From the NCBI RefSeq assembly GCF_038051945.1, contig NZ_CP150302.1:3472001-3536000 (forward strand): a stretch of DNA of 64,000 bases. Direction: 5' to 3'. The notes beneath the pieces are model-generated. The model had not been told where the DNA came from and ran no database searches. It saw nothing but the letters and a program-made list of their open reading frames with translations. Positions 56,354 to 64,000 of the stretch are shown piece after piece. The stretch's first letter is position 1, and every line of letters starts with the position of its first letter. Position numbers and translations under genes: made by a program. Source of the stretch: Paenibacillus sp. FSL H3-0469. GTDB taxonomy: Bacteria > Bacillota > Bacilli > Paenibacillales > Paenibacillaceae.

Positions 56354-56937
56354 GGGCGGCTCCTTTTACGCAATTTCTGAAACGCCGAATACTCCTTATT
56401 GCACTTAATGAAACTTAGTATTGCCTCTGCGCATTCTGCCGGAGTCTGCTCTTCCGTGTTCACTTCAAGGTCATATTCATCAAAACAATACACGATGTCG
56501 AACTGGGCATCCGCCAGTCCAATCTGCCGGTCCCCTCTGGCCTGCTCTCTTCGGATGAGCTCTTCCCGGGAGCATAGGACGCCAACAAATAACGTAGTCC
56601 GGCCGGCAAAATGATCCAAAAACTCATTAAATCTCTTGTCGTTGTCGAATACGGTATCCACGATGACATTGAATCCCATTTCCGCTAACAGCTTAATCGT
56701 TGAATAGAACACGGAGCAGATGGAATCATCCAGGATATCCGAGACCACCTGATGGTCGATTTCGCGTACTGGCTCATCCGGGAATTTATGATTAATGAAA
56801 TCATTGTAATTCATGAAAAAATCATCAATCGAAACATGATAAAACGGAATCTCTTTCTGCTTTACAACCTCAGCCGAGATGGACGTCTTCCCGGAGCTTG
56901 AGGTTCCATTTAGAACAAGCAACATACCTTTATTCAA
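56350..56937 (-). CDS. Chloramphenicol-phosphotransferase-like P-loop kinase
   Basis: 195 residues. Walker A LVLNGTSSSGKTSIS (about 7-18), DD in YHVSIDDFFMNY, Walker B-like VIVDTVFDN and an Arg-rich lid EELIRREQARGDR, the pattern of the CPT (PF07931) family in which chloramphenicol or another hydroxyl compound is phosphorylated. The resistance role is not assured; many CPT-like proteins have unknown substrates. In operon with a GNAT gene. Confidence 0.82.
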   Translation of the reverse strand: MNKGMLLVLNGTSSSGKTSISAEVVKQKEIPFYHVSIDDFFMNYNDFINHKFPDEPVREIDHQVVSDILDDSICSVFYSTIKLLAEMGFNVIVDTVFDNDKRFNEFLDHFAGRTTLFVGVLCSREELIRREQARGDRQIGLADAQFDIVYCFDEYDLEVNTEEQTPAECAEAILSFIKCNKEYSAFQKLRKRSRP

Positions 56938-57000
56938 TTCTTCCCCTCCTTTTCACCCATTATAAACCATAGGCGATAGAGGGAGGAACTCTCCGCTGGA

Positions 57001-57738
57001 TCAGTTAAACCCGCCGTTGACGCGAATCGTCTGCCCCGTGATCCAGCGGGCTTTGTCACTGACGAGCAGGTCGATCACATTGGCAATATCCTCCGGCTCC
57101 CCAAGCCGTCCAAAAGCATTCATCCGCCGGAAGGAATCCACCAGCTCCTCGGATTTCCCGTTCAGGAATAACTCCGTCGATACCTGCCCGGGTGCTACGC
57201 AATTCACGACGATATCCTTCACCCCGAATTCCTTCGCTAACTGGCGGGTTAACTGCTCGACTGCCCCTTTGGTTGCGGCGTATACGCTATAGGTCGGCAG
57301 CATCGCGCCCGATACAGAGGTCGAGAAGTTGATAATCGTTCCGCCCCGCTCCATATGCTTCATCGCTTGCTGGCAAGCGAAATACGTACCTTTTACATTT
57401 ACTGCAAAGTGCCGGTCGAACATCTCCTCCGTTACATCTGCGATAGGCACACAGTCCATAATTCCGGCATTATTCACCACAATATCGACACGCCCGAATT
57501 GCCCGATTGTCTCCGAGAAAAGCGCTTCGACCTCACTGACCTTACTTACGTCACCTTGAACGGCTACCGCTTCCCCGCCGGACTCCTTAATGATTTGCAC
57601 GACCTCGTCCGCTTTTCCACGATTAGATGAATAATTAACAGCTACTTTAATCCCTGATCCAGCCAATTGAATGGCGATTTGTCTTCCGATCCCCCGTGAT
57701 GCACCTGTGACGATGGCTACTTTTCCGTTCTGACTCAT
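57001..57738 (-). CDS. Short-chain dehydrogenase/reductase (SDR)
   Basis: Start at 57738; 245 residues, classical SDR. NAD(P) site TGASRGIG (about 11-18), NNAG (IVVNNAGIM), catalytic Ser in INFSTSVSG and YSVYAATKG (Tyr-x3-Lys), C-terminal WITGQTIRVNGGF. The basic residues after the first glycine motif (YSSNRGKADE) suggest NADP(H). Likely substrates are ketones or aldehydes. Divergent from an AraC-type gene across 180 bp, its probable regulator. Confidence 0.92.
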   Translation of the reverse strand: MSQNGKVAIVTGASRGIGRQIAIQLAGSGIKVAVNYSSNRGKADEVVQIIKESGGEAVAVQGDVSKVSEVEALFSETIGQFGRVDIVVNNAGIMDCVPIADVTEEMFDRHFAVNVKGTYFACQQAMKHMERGGTIINFSTSVSGAMLPTYSVYAATKGAVEQLTRQLAKEFGVKDIVVNCVAPGQVSTELFLNGKSEELVDSFRRMNAFGRLGEPEDIANVIDLLVSDKARWITGQTIRVNGGFN

Positions 57739-57918
57739 TAGGACCACTCTCCTTAAGTTTGCTTAGGCCGGATGATGATCTGTTGGCCTTATGAATTCAT
57801 TGTAAATCAAGCGAAGAACATCCCGTTATAACAGACCTGTTCACTTCTTGCCTATTTCTCTTCAACTCGTTATGATTAACAACAAACCCCGTGAATACGG
57901 AAAAAGGAGGCTTTCAAC

Positions 57919-58827
57919 TTGGACGATTCATTGCGGACCGGGCCACTTTTACAGCAATTGGCTGCGCTGATCCTTCGCCATGCTCCATCGGCAGGCACCC
58001 GCCAGACGCTCATTCCTTCCTTGCAGTTGATGCACGCCACAGATGCAGCCGAACCGCTGGAGTCTGTCTATAAGCCATCGATCTGCGTGGTTGCCCAAGG
58101 AGCCAAAGCAGCCACCCTGTCGGGTGAGACATTTCATTACGATCCGTCAACGTACCTGGTGACCTCTGTCGAGCTGCCAATTAACGGGAGAATTACCGGG
58201 GCTACGTCTGAGCATCCTTTTCTGGGCATCAAGCTAAGCTTCGACCCAGGCACTATCCTCGAAATTGTAAAAGAAATGGCAGACTCCCCCCTTGCTCCGG
58301 GTGAAACCTCCCTTGGCATAACGGTTGCCCGCACCTCTGAGCCCTTACTTGAAGCCATCGTACGGCTTATCCAGTTGCTCGACGCGCCTCAGGATATTGC
58401 CATTCTGTCCCCGCTCGTGATCCGCGAAATTCTCTATCGCGTTCTTCAAAGTGACCAAGGCGCACACCTGCATCAATTCGCCATCATCGGCAGCCATGCG
58501 CACCGGATTGCTGAGGCCATCCAAGTGATCACTAAGCAGTACGATCGATCCCTTGTCGTTGAACAACTGGCTGAGTCTGTAAATATGAGCACCTCCGCCT
58601 TCCACAAGCACTTCAAGCGTGTCACCGCCATGAGCCCGCTGCAATACCAGAAGGTCATCCGCTTGCAGGAAGCCCGCCGCCTCATGCTGACCGAATCGCT
58701 CCAAGCCTCCGATGCCGCCTTCCGTGTAGGCTATGAGAGCCCCTCCCAATTCAGCCGCGAATACGCCCGCCAGTATGGGAGACCGCCGGTGGCCGATGTT
58801 CAGGGGCTGCTGGGCTCAGCGAAATAG
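57919..58827 (+). CDS. AraC-family transcription regulator (AraC_N type)
   Basis: Start is TTG at 57919, supported by AAAGGAGG eight bases upstream; 302 residues. N-terminal cupin-like AraC_N domain (about 20-175: SLQLMHATDAAEPLESVYKPSICVVAQGAK, YLVTSVELPINGRIT) and C-terminal double HTH (about 200-295: SLVVEQLAESVNMSTSAFHKHFKRVT; QASDAAFRVGYESPSQFSREYARQYG). Proteins of this type commonly sit divergent to an oxidoreductase gene they activate, as here with the SDR. Confidence 0.9.
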   Translation: MDDSLRTGPLLQQLAALILRHAPSAGTRQTLIPSLQLMHATDAAEPLESVYKPSICVVAQGAKAATLSGETFHYDPSTYLVTSVELPINGRITGATSEHPFLGIKLSFDPGTILEIVKEMADSPLAPGETSLGITVARTSEPLLEAIVRLIQLLDAPQDIAILSPLVIREILYRVLQSDQGAHLHQFAIIGSHAHRIAEAIQVITKQYDRSLVVEQLAESVNMSTSAFHKHFKRVTAMSPLQYQKVIRLQEARRLMLTESLQASDAAFRVGYESPSQFSREYARQYGRPPVADVQGLLGSAK

Positions 58828-58874
58828 CGAAGTGGCAAGTGAAATTATCGGGCTGCAGACGATATTTTTGCCCG

Positions 58875-59249
58875 CTATGGACAAACAAAAGCAGACATTA
58901 CGTTCTTCGTGTCGTGGATTTGAATAAACACTCTCCATCTTTTCTTCGAAAATGGCTGATAAAAGAGCCGTTCCAGTTCTTCGAACTGTGCTTCATTCAG
59001 ATGTAAAAAGAGCGCATGTTTTGCGATTTTGGCGGCAGGCTGGGAAGAAGTTTTCCGTCCTCCGGCCTTTCGTTTGATAGGGATATGAAATTGCAGCAGG
59101 TCCTCTAGCTGATCCCAGCCTTCCCAACTCAGCCGGCCTCCGCGTTTCCAGTCAATGGCATAGAGGACATAATAGGCGTGTACTCCTGATTGTTTGGCGG
59201 CAATAATCCAGGTGGAAGGAATAAACTTGTCCCGTTGTCTTCGATTCAT
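58875..59249 (-). CDS. Hypothetical protein, YdeI/OmpD-like size class not confirmed
   Basis: 124 residues, soluble, basic (many Lys/Arg). It has a WIIAAKQSGVHAYYVLYAIDWKRGG start, a helical middle with WEGWDQLEDLL, and an Arg/Trp-rich end (SKKRWRVFIQIHD). No domain recognised. It starts 28 bp downstream of the GNAT gene on the same strand and may be its partner. The frame is well formed and the reading frames around it are empty, so a real gene is likely. Confidence 0.65.
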   Translation of the reverse strand: MNRRQRDKFIPSTWIIAAKQSGVHAYYVLYAIDWKRGGRLSWEGWDQLEDLLQFHIPIKRKAGGRKTSSQPAAKIAKHALFLHLNEAQFEELERLFYQPFSKKRWRVFIQIHDTKNVMSAFVCP

Positions 59250-59276
59250 TGAATTACACCCCTCATTCTAAGGACA

Positions 59277-59738
59277 TCAAGGTCCTTCACGTGTGACATC
59301 GAGATACATCCGGTGGGCCGGTCCGCCCTCTGTGTAAGCGAAGCCGTTAGCGATGAATCCGGCGGCTTCGTAAAACTCTATAGCCTGCGGGCCAGCGGTC
59401 ACCTCTACACGTACATCGCGGAGCGCAATATCTTGGATCAGGGCACTCGCAACACCTTGGCGTATCCATTCAGGATCTGTGAACAGATCCTCTAGCTCAA
59501 GGCAGCCGTTGGCAGGGCGTGCTGACACAAAGCCGACGACCCGCCCGTTAACAGCAGCGACACGTGTGAACGGCAACATCTTGTCGTCCCACACGAGCCA
59601 CTCAGGATGAGCGGCGAAGAGATCCCGGTCAGCCTCAACACTCAGCGAAGCACGGCGATAAATATCGCGAAGCAGGCCGATATCGTCGAAGACTGCGTTT
59701 CTAATGATGAAGTTAGACGAGTATAACGGCTTTTTCAT
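59277..59738 (-). CDS. GNAT-family N-acetyltransferase
   Basis: 153 residues. NAVFDDIGLLRDIYRRASLS at the N-terminus, then VVGFVSARPANGCLELEDLFTDPEWIRQGVASALIQDI (acetyl-CoA loop IRQGVA) and GPQAIEFYEAAGFIANG. Typical small GNAT of unknown substrate. The upstream region on its promoter side is the repeat locus B. Confidence 0.88.
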   Translation of the reverse strand: MKKPLYSSNFIIRNAVFDDIGLLRDIYRRASLSVEADRDLFAAHPEWLVWDDKMLPFTRVAAVNGRVVGFVSARPANGCLELEDLFTDPEWIRQGVASALIQDIALRDVRVEVTAGPQAIEFYEAAGFIANGFAYTEGGPAHRMYLDVTREGP

Positions 59739-59805
59739 CCCAACTCGACCCCCTTTTTAAAAATTAAAAAATAACGGCTCCATTCTCTGGCCAATTCTAA
59801 GAGTT

Positions 59806-60040
59806 CTCTCTCACCGGCCGCTTGTATAGAGCAGCATTGTTGCACATATTGCAGGATTTCTATATAACTGTTACTGGCTGTGGAGCAATGTTGCATTATT
59901 TGCACAAATTCTGGTGGTTAGAGTAAGTTAGCGCTGGATTTGTTGCATTTCGTGCATAATTTCAGCATATTCCGCTTTTATTGGCCAGTATTGCTGCATT
60001 TATTGCAGGATTTTGCTAAAAATGTTACTGGCTCATACCG
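59806..60040. repeat. Repeat locus with 51/52-bp period, copy B (homologous to 17948-18172)
   Basis: Same order of four units as copy A, with TTGCA (last one CTGCA) at 59840, 59891, 59943 and 59994: spacings 51, 52, 51, identical to copy A, although the sequences have diverged to roughly 75 percent by eye. Shared landmarks include CGCTTGTAT, TTAGCGCTG, TTGTTGCATTTC and TGTTACTGGC. A short plus-strand frame crosses it, but no gene is called. Confidence 0.85.
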
Positions 60041-60061
60041 TTTCGGACAGATCGTGGCCGC

Positions 60062-62137
60062 CTACCCGTTTAGTTTCCCGGCCAACACATGGCCCAGATG
60101 CTCCAACGCCTGCCGGGTATGGCGGTAAAAGGTCGTTCGGCTCATATGAAAAGCATCTGCAAGTTGAGATTTCCGGTGATTTTTACGCAAATAGCTCTCC
60201 CGCAAGATATGCTGCTCCAGTTCTGTGAGCGGATAAGGCGGCGGCTCTGCCGTTAATATGTTCTGCATCAGGTCCCTCATCCCCGCTCCATTCATCCCCG
60301 TCGCCACCAGAATCGGCAAAGAACGTAGAAGATTATCGTTATACAGATGCTGAAGAAGGCTTCTCACCTGGTCCCACGGCACGGGAGGGATCTCTGCCGC
60401 CAGCTCCTGTTGTTGTTCCTGCTGCAAAATCACCCGCTCCACCCACCGGTCGAAAGACGCCTGCCTGAAGTCCAGCTCCCATACGACCATACCCGGCTGA
60501 AGCCGATCTGGCGGTTGGGGTTGTTTGGGCTGGAAACCGGACAACGGAAGCAACATATGCAGCTGCGGGTCCTCTGTCGCGATAATCGCCCGCCATCCAT
60601 TTGTTGTCTCGACCATCCATGATTGGAACAGCAGGGCGCCTAACTCCTCCGGCCGATAAAAGGACTGATCCACGTTGACCGCGGCCAGCAGCATACACAT
60701 CGTATCCGCCGCTTCGGATGACAGCGTTCGCAGCTGCTCAGCCTCTTTACCCAGCATTTCGAGATATAGCGGAGCGTACTGTTCCAGCAGCGGCATCGTT
60801 TCTGAGTGCAGCCACAGCCCGGCAGAGAAAGCCAGCGGAATACCGTCAGTATTTCTGGTGACCAGAATGCTCATTGGACTCAACTCCGCAATATCATCAA
60901 GCAGACGGTGATGCTCTCCGGCCTGCACCAGTTCGGATTGCCAGTCGGACCGCGATAAAGATACCTCCAAATAACGGTGCAAATACGGCAAATCCTCCGG
61001 ACAAAAACCTTGCTTCTGCTCCTGTCCATGAACACCCGAGAAATCAACATACTGATGAGCTGCAGGCAGCTGCTCACGGTACAGCTCCAGTGCATGGGCC
61101 GCAAACTGCATTCGGCGCAGCTGGTCTGCGGACGAATATTGCTCGATCAGCAGTTTTAACGCCAGCCGGCGCATTGTATTATATTCTCCGGGATCACGCT
61201 GCTTATAGTCGTCTCTCAGGATCCGGCCTACCACCTGATGTAAGGCAAGCCCGGCCGGAACCATCCGGACGCATGACAATTTGCTAAGCGCCGTATATTC
61301 CGCTGCCTGGAGCGGATGCTTCATCAGGCGGTTAAGCATCGTCTGATCTGCGGCGGGAAACAGCGACAGCAGCTGCAGAGCCTCATACATGTACGGGTCA
61401 GCGGCCTCCCGAAGCAGCTCTGCACTCAGGATTCTAGGCAGTTGTACTGCCTTTTCCATTGGATCCGTTCCTTCGCGCCTCATCAGGTCTGTGGTCAGTG
61501 CAAGCAGCAGCGGGTGCCCTTCCGACCTCTGGGCAATATCCTGCTGCAGCCGGTCGGGGAGACCGCTGTCCTGCAGGTATTCATAAATTTGCTCCCGGGT
61601 AAACAGCTCCAGCGGAAAGCGCTGAATCCTGTTCGACCACATAGGGTCCGTATACCAGTGAAGCGGCAGTCCGGTTCTCGACGCCATCACCAGCAGGCAC
61701 GCAGAATCCTTTAACAGAGGAAACAGCTGTGCCAGCAGCCAGCTCTCGGTCCGGGCCAACGACTCGCAGTTATCCATAATAATAACCGTACGCTCACGAT
61801 ACAATTCTGCTACAACATGGGCAAGCAGCGTATCGTCCGCCTTACGCACCCTGCCGTATTCCGTCTCCAGGCTCATGTCCAGATAAGCCAGCACATCCCT
61901 TGGCGTATGCAGACAGAGCTGCCCGTCCACCCACAGCACACGCACGGCCGCCCCGCGGGCCTCCGCCGCCAGCTTTGTAAGCAGTGTTGTTTTGCCGATG
62001 CCGCCAATGCCGGATACCGCAAAAATTTGCATACCCTCCCCAGGCGTTTCCAGCCAATCGGACAATGCCCGGATTTCCCGGGTACCGCCAACAATCCGCT
62101 GAGAATGTGAACTGGGCCCCGCTGAAGGATTATTCAT
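60062..62137 (-). CDS. STAND-type ATPase regulator with C-terminal HTH
   Basis: 691 residues. NTPase domain with GIGGIGKTTLLTKLA (Walker A, about 42-56), TVIIMDNCE (Walker B) and LLVMASRTGLPLHW (sensor region), as in NB-ARC/MalT-like STAND proteins. The winged-helix and helical middle (to about 400) leads to an unassigned 400-620 region. The C-terminus has a bipartite HTH (LTELEQHILRESYLRKNHRKSQLADAFHMSRTTFYRHTRQAL, about 640-682), more like sigma-70 region 4 or transposase HTH than LuxR. It lies divergent from a large surface protein gene across 114 bp and probably controls it. Confidence 0.85.
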   Translation of the reverse strand: MNNPSAGPSSHSQRIVGGTREIRALSDWLETPGEGMQIFAVSGIGGIGKTTLLTKLAAEARGAAVRVLWVDGQLCLHTPRDVLAYLDMSLETEYGRVRKADDTLLAHVVAELYRERTVIIMDNCESLARTESWLLAQLFPLLKDSACLLVMASRTGLPLHWYTDPMWSNRIQRFPLELFTREQIYEYLQDSGLPDRLQQDIAQRSEGHPLLLALTTDLMRREGTDPMEKAVQLPRILSAELLREAADPYMYEALQLLSLFPAADQTMLNRLMKHPLQAAEYTALSKLSCVRMVPAGLALHQVVGRILRDDYKQRDPGEYNTMRRLALKLLIEQYSSADQLRRMQFAAHALELYREQLPAAHQYVDFSGVHGQEQKQGFCPEDLPYLHRYLEVSLSRSDWQSELVQAGEHHRLLDDIAELSPMSILVTRNTDGIPLAFSAGLWLHSETMPLLEQYAPLYLEMLGKEAEQLRTLSSEAADTMCMLLAAVNVDQSFYRPEELGALLFQSWMVETTNGWRAIIATEDPQLHMLLPLSGFQPKQPQPPDRLQPGMVVWELDFRQASFDRWVERVILQQEQQQELAAEIPPVPWDQVRSLLQHLYNDNLLRSLPILVATGMNGAGMRDLMQNILTAEPPPYPLTELEQHILRESYLRKNHRKSQLADAFHMSRTTFYRHTRQALEHLGHVLAGKLNG

Positions 62138-62207
62138 TACTGCACGCTACTTTCCGTTTGAATTAAATTTGAAACATAATCGGAACAATCTATGAATTTA
62201 AATATAC

Positions 62208-62213
62208 TATAAT
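62208..62213 (+). promoter_or_regulatory. -10 box of the surface protein gene
   Basis: TATAAT at 62208-62213, 38 bp before the GTG start at 62252, in an A/T-rich divergent region. No clear -35 at 17 bp, which would suit an activator-dependent promoter. Confidence 0.45.
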
Positions 62214-62251
62214 TTGATCTAATCAGCAGCGCTATGAAAGGGGAAAAAGAA

Positions 62252-64000
62252 GTGAGAATACATAAATCAAAGATAGCCGCCTTGCTTGTGGGCGTGATGC
62301 TTATCGGACAGCCGGGGCTGTGTACATCGCCCGTTTTTTCGGCTGGAACCGTTGCAGACGGTATGAATGTAGTTGCGGACAGCCTACAAGCTATACCGCC
62401 GGTGATAGAAGGCTGGGTAGAATTATCCGCCCCGGAGCATCTGGTCTATATCGATCAGCACCAGGAGCAATATGTAGACAAGAATCTGCGGCTGCTCCAG
62501 GACATCGACCTGTCCGGCGTGTCCTGGATTCCTTTTGGCGGTAATGAGTATGCTCCATTTAGCGGAGTTTTTGACGGGCAAGGGCACTCTGTAAAAGGGG
62601 TCACCATCGACGGCTACACGCGCGTCTACGCCGGTTTCTTCGGCGAAGCCAACGGCAGCATACGCAACCTTAGTCTGGAGTTGAATATCAGGGGCGGCTC
62701 CATTACAGGGGGAGTAGCAGGACTTCTGTCCGGGGGAAGCATCGAGAGAGCCTATACGAAAGGCAGTGTAACCAGTATTCTTCCCCGCAATCCGAATCAG
62801 GTTATTTCTGCCGGCGGAATTACAGGGATACTGGAGCGGGCAACCATTGAGCGAAGCTCCTCGGATGCCACTGTCACCGTCGGCCCGGGAGCCAACAGGT
62901 ACAGCGGCGGGATTGCCGGACATCTTGTCGCTTCCTCCATCATTGACTCCTATTCCAGCGGTCCGGTCCGCAACACAGAGTATGACGGAAGTAGTTTTCT
63001 GTTCACCGCCGGAGTTAGCGCCTATTTAATCGGCTTTCCAGAAGATAGAAACACTATAAAACATACTTATTCCCGTGGGATCATAGCTTCTGATTATCCC
63101 GGAACTACTTATACAGGCAGAGCGGGCATTGCAGCTTATGTGACACGGACAGATGTATCTAGTTCTTACTTCGATACGAATACTACCGGGATGACTGTCG
63201 GGATAGAAAGTTTCTATGAATCGGATATCCGAGAGGCTACCGCAAAAACAACCGCCGAGATGAAGCTGCAAACGACTTACATGGGCTGGGATTTCGGGCA
63301 TATCTGGAATATGAACTCAAAGGTAAACGATGGATACCCTTACTTCCGCCCCGAAGTCTTAACAGAGACGCTCCCTTATGCCGTGCATAATAAGCCTTAT
63401 TCCTATGCGCTTGCCGGTTATGACGGCGCACATGCCGGGCTGACCTGGAGCGCTTCAGGGCTTCCCGAGGGCATGAGTTTGAGCGCTTCAGGCGAAATGC
63501 AGGGTACCCCGACAGCCGGTTTTTCGGACAATCGCACCTACACTGTTAAAATAACGGCGATGGATGCCGGCGGGGCAACGGCTGTACGCTCGCTCCAGCT
63601 TGAGGTAAAAAGACCAGCACTGGAGCTGAATGTAGCGCTCCAGCCAGGTACTGCGATCGGCACGACAGCCATTGAGGTGGTACCGCAGGAGGCTGGCAGC
63701 TCCTTTGCATATATGCTGAACCGGGCGGAAAATGATCCTCCTCTGTTGGACAGCTCCCTCCCGGAAGGTGCGGCCCCATATATCCCCGGCTCCGATCTTT
63801 CTGGTGTACAGCCGGGAATGACTGTAGATTTGTATGAGATAAACGGACAAGGACACATTCTAGCCTGGCAGCGTTTAGTGCTGGAGACTGCGCATATTCG
63901 GCAGGAGATCCCGGTTAGCAGCATCACGCTTGAGCCGTCATCCCTTCTTCTGACAGCCGGCGGAGCGCCGGTAAAGCTTACTCCAATTCTGAAGCCGGAC
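62252..64000 (+). CDS. Large secreted surface protein, N-terminal part (GLUG/He_PIG/Big_2 modules)
   Basis: Open reading frame of 583 codons that continues past the right edge. GTG at 62252 preceded by GGGGAAAAAGAA; an in-frame ATG at 62234 is less likely. Signal peptide about 1-32 (KIAALLVGVMLIGQPGLCTSPVFSAG). Residues about 55-350 have GLUG-like repeats (FDGQGHSVKGVTIDG; AGFFGEANGSIRNLSL; GGVAGLLSGGSIERAY; SGGIAGHLVASSIIDSYSSG). At 380-450 there is a putative Ig (He_PIG) domain (SYALAGYDGAHAGLTWSASGLPEGMSLSASGEMQGTPTAG), and at the edge a Big_2-type start (SSITLEPSSLLLTAGG). Probably a cell-envelope adhesin-like or enzyme-bearing protein; downstream domains are not in view. Confidence 0.9.
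   Translation, partial: MRIHKSKIAALLVGVMLIGQPGLCTSPVFSAGTVADGMNVVADSLQAIPPVIEGWVELSAPEHLVYIDQHQEQYVDKNLRLLQDIDLSGVSWIPFGGNEYAPFSGVFDGQGHSVKGVTIDGYTRVYAGFFGEANGSIRNLSLELNIRGGSITGGVAGLLSGGSIERAYTKGSVTSILPRNPNQVISAGGITGILERATIERSSSDATVTVGPGANRYSGGIAGHLVASSIIDSYSSGPVRNTEYDGSSFLFTAGVSAYLIGFPEDRNTIKHTYSRGIIASDYPGTTYTGRAGIAAYVTRTDVSSSYFDTNTTGMTVGIESFYESDIREATAKTTAEMKLQTTYMGWDFGHIWNMNSKVNDGYPYFRPEVLTETLPYAVHNKPYSYALAGYDGAHAGLTWSASGLPEGMSLSASGEMQGTPTAGFSDNRTYTVKITAMDAGGATAVRSLQLEVKRPALELNVALQPGTAIGTTAIEVVPQEAGSSFAYMLNRAENDPPLLDSSLPEGAAPYIPGSDLSGVQPGMTVDLYEINGQGHILAWQRLVLETAHIRQEIPVSSITLEPSSLLLTAGGAPVKLTPILKPD

Overview
The window looks like chromosomal DNA of a Paenibacillus-type member of the Bacillales. 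Evidence: strong AGGAGG ribosome sites; two T-box leaders; YesM/YesN-type two-component control of sugar ABC transporters; a LicT/BglG antitermination operon; a KimA potassium importer; WG-repeat and stalk-domain (copper amine oxidase N-terminal) secreted proteins; and a GlnRS gene, unusual among Firmicutes. No rRNA, tRNA, prophage, CRISPR array or insertion sequence was recognised. This taxonomic reading is an inference from gene content.

Layout. 1-6 kb: start of the DAHP synthase/chorismate mutase gene behind a T-box, a PAS-rich hybrid histidine kinase, a stand-alone receiver, an MpsC-like protein and a luciferase-like monooxygenase. 6-7 kb: two tandem-repeat families with 51-bp period. 7-8.2 kb: a TIR-like effector gene with a small downstream partner, the best candidate for a defence function. 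8.4-17.6 kb: cell-wall amidase, HD-GYP phosphodiesterase, then a YesN/YesM pair divergent from a sugar ABC transporter. 17.6-25 kb: repeat locus, mntH, glnS with a T-box, a methyltransferase-TPR protein and a bicupin of the oxalate decarboxylase family. 25-33 kb: ArsB-type pump, a tiny membrane peptide, a third 51-bp array, a second luciferase-like enzyme, isochorismatase/GNAT pair and a second sugar ABC operon. 33-43 kb: M50-like peptidase, calcium-type P-ATPase, KimA, a LuxR(MalT-like)/DUF4386 pair and a DUF457 protein. 43-49.5 kb: lipoproteins, a frameshifted methyltransferase, VOC protein, methyltransferase operon and WG-repeat protein. 49.6-54 kb: licT-bglP-bglA type operon with a clear RAT/terminator switch. 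54-60 kb: small adaptive genes (VOC, GNAT, CPT-like kinase, SDR with divergent AraC regulator). 59.8-60 kb: second copy of the repeat locus seen at 18 kb. 60-64 kb: a STAND-type ATPase with C-terminal HTH divergent from a large surface protein that runs off the window.

The most unusual signal is not a gene. Five intergenic sites carry four unrelated repeat sequences that all repeat every 51 (occasionally 52) bp, and three of the four have an obvious dyad-symmetric core in every unit. Other points worth following are the TIR-like effector pair, a catalytic-lid change in the oxalate decarboxylase homologue, the T-box-controlled GlnRS, and several promoters with inverted-repeat operators set into the -35/-10 spacer.
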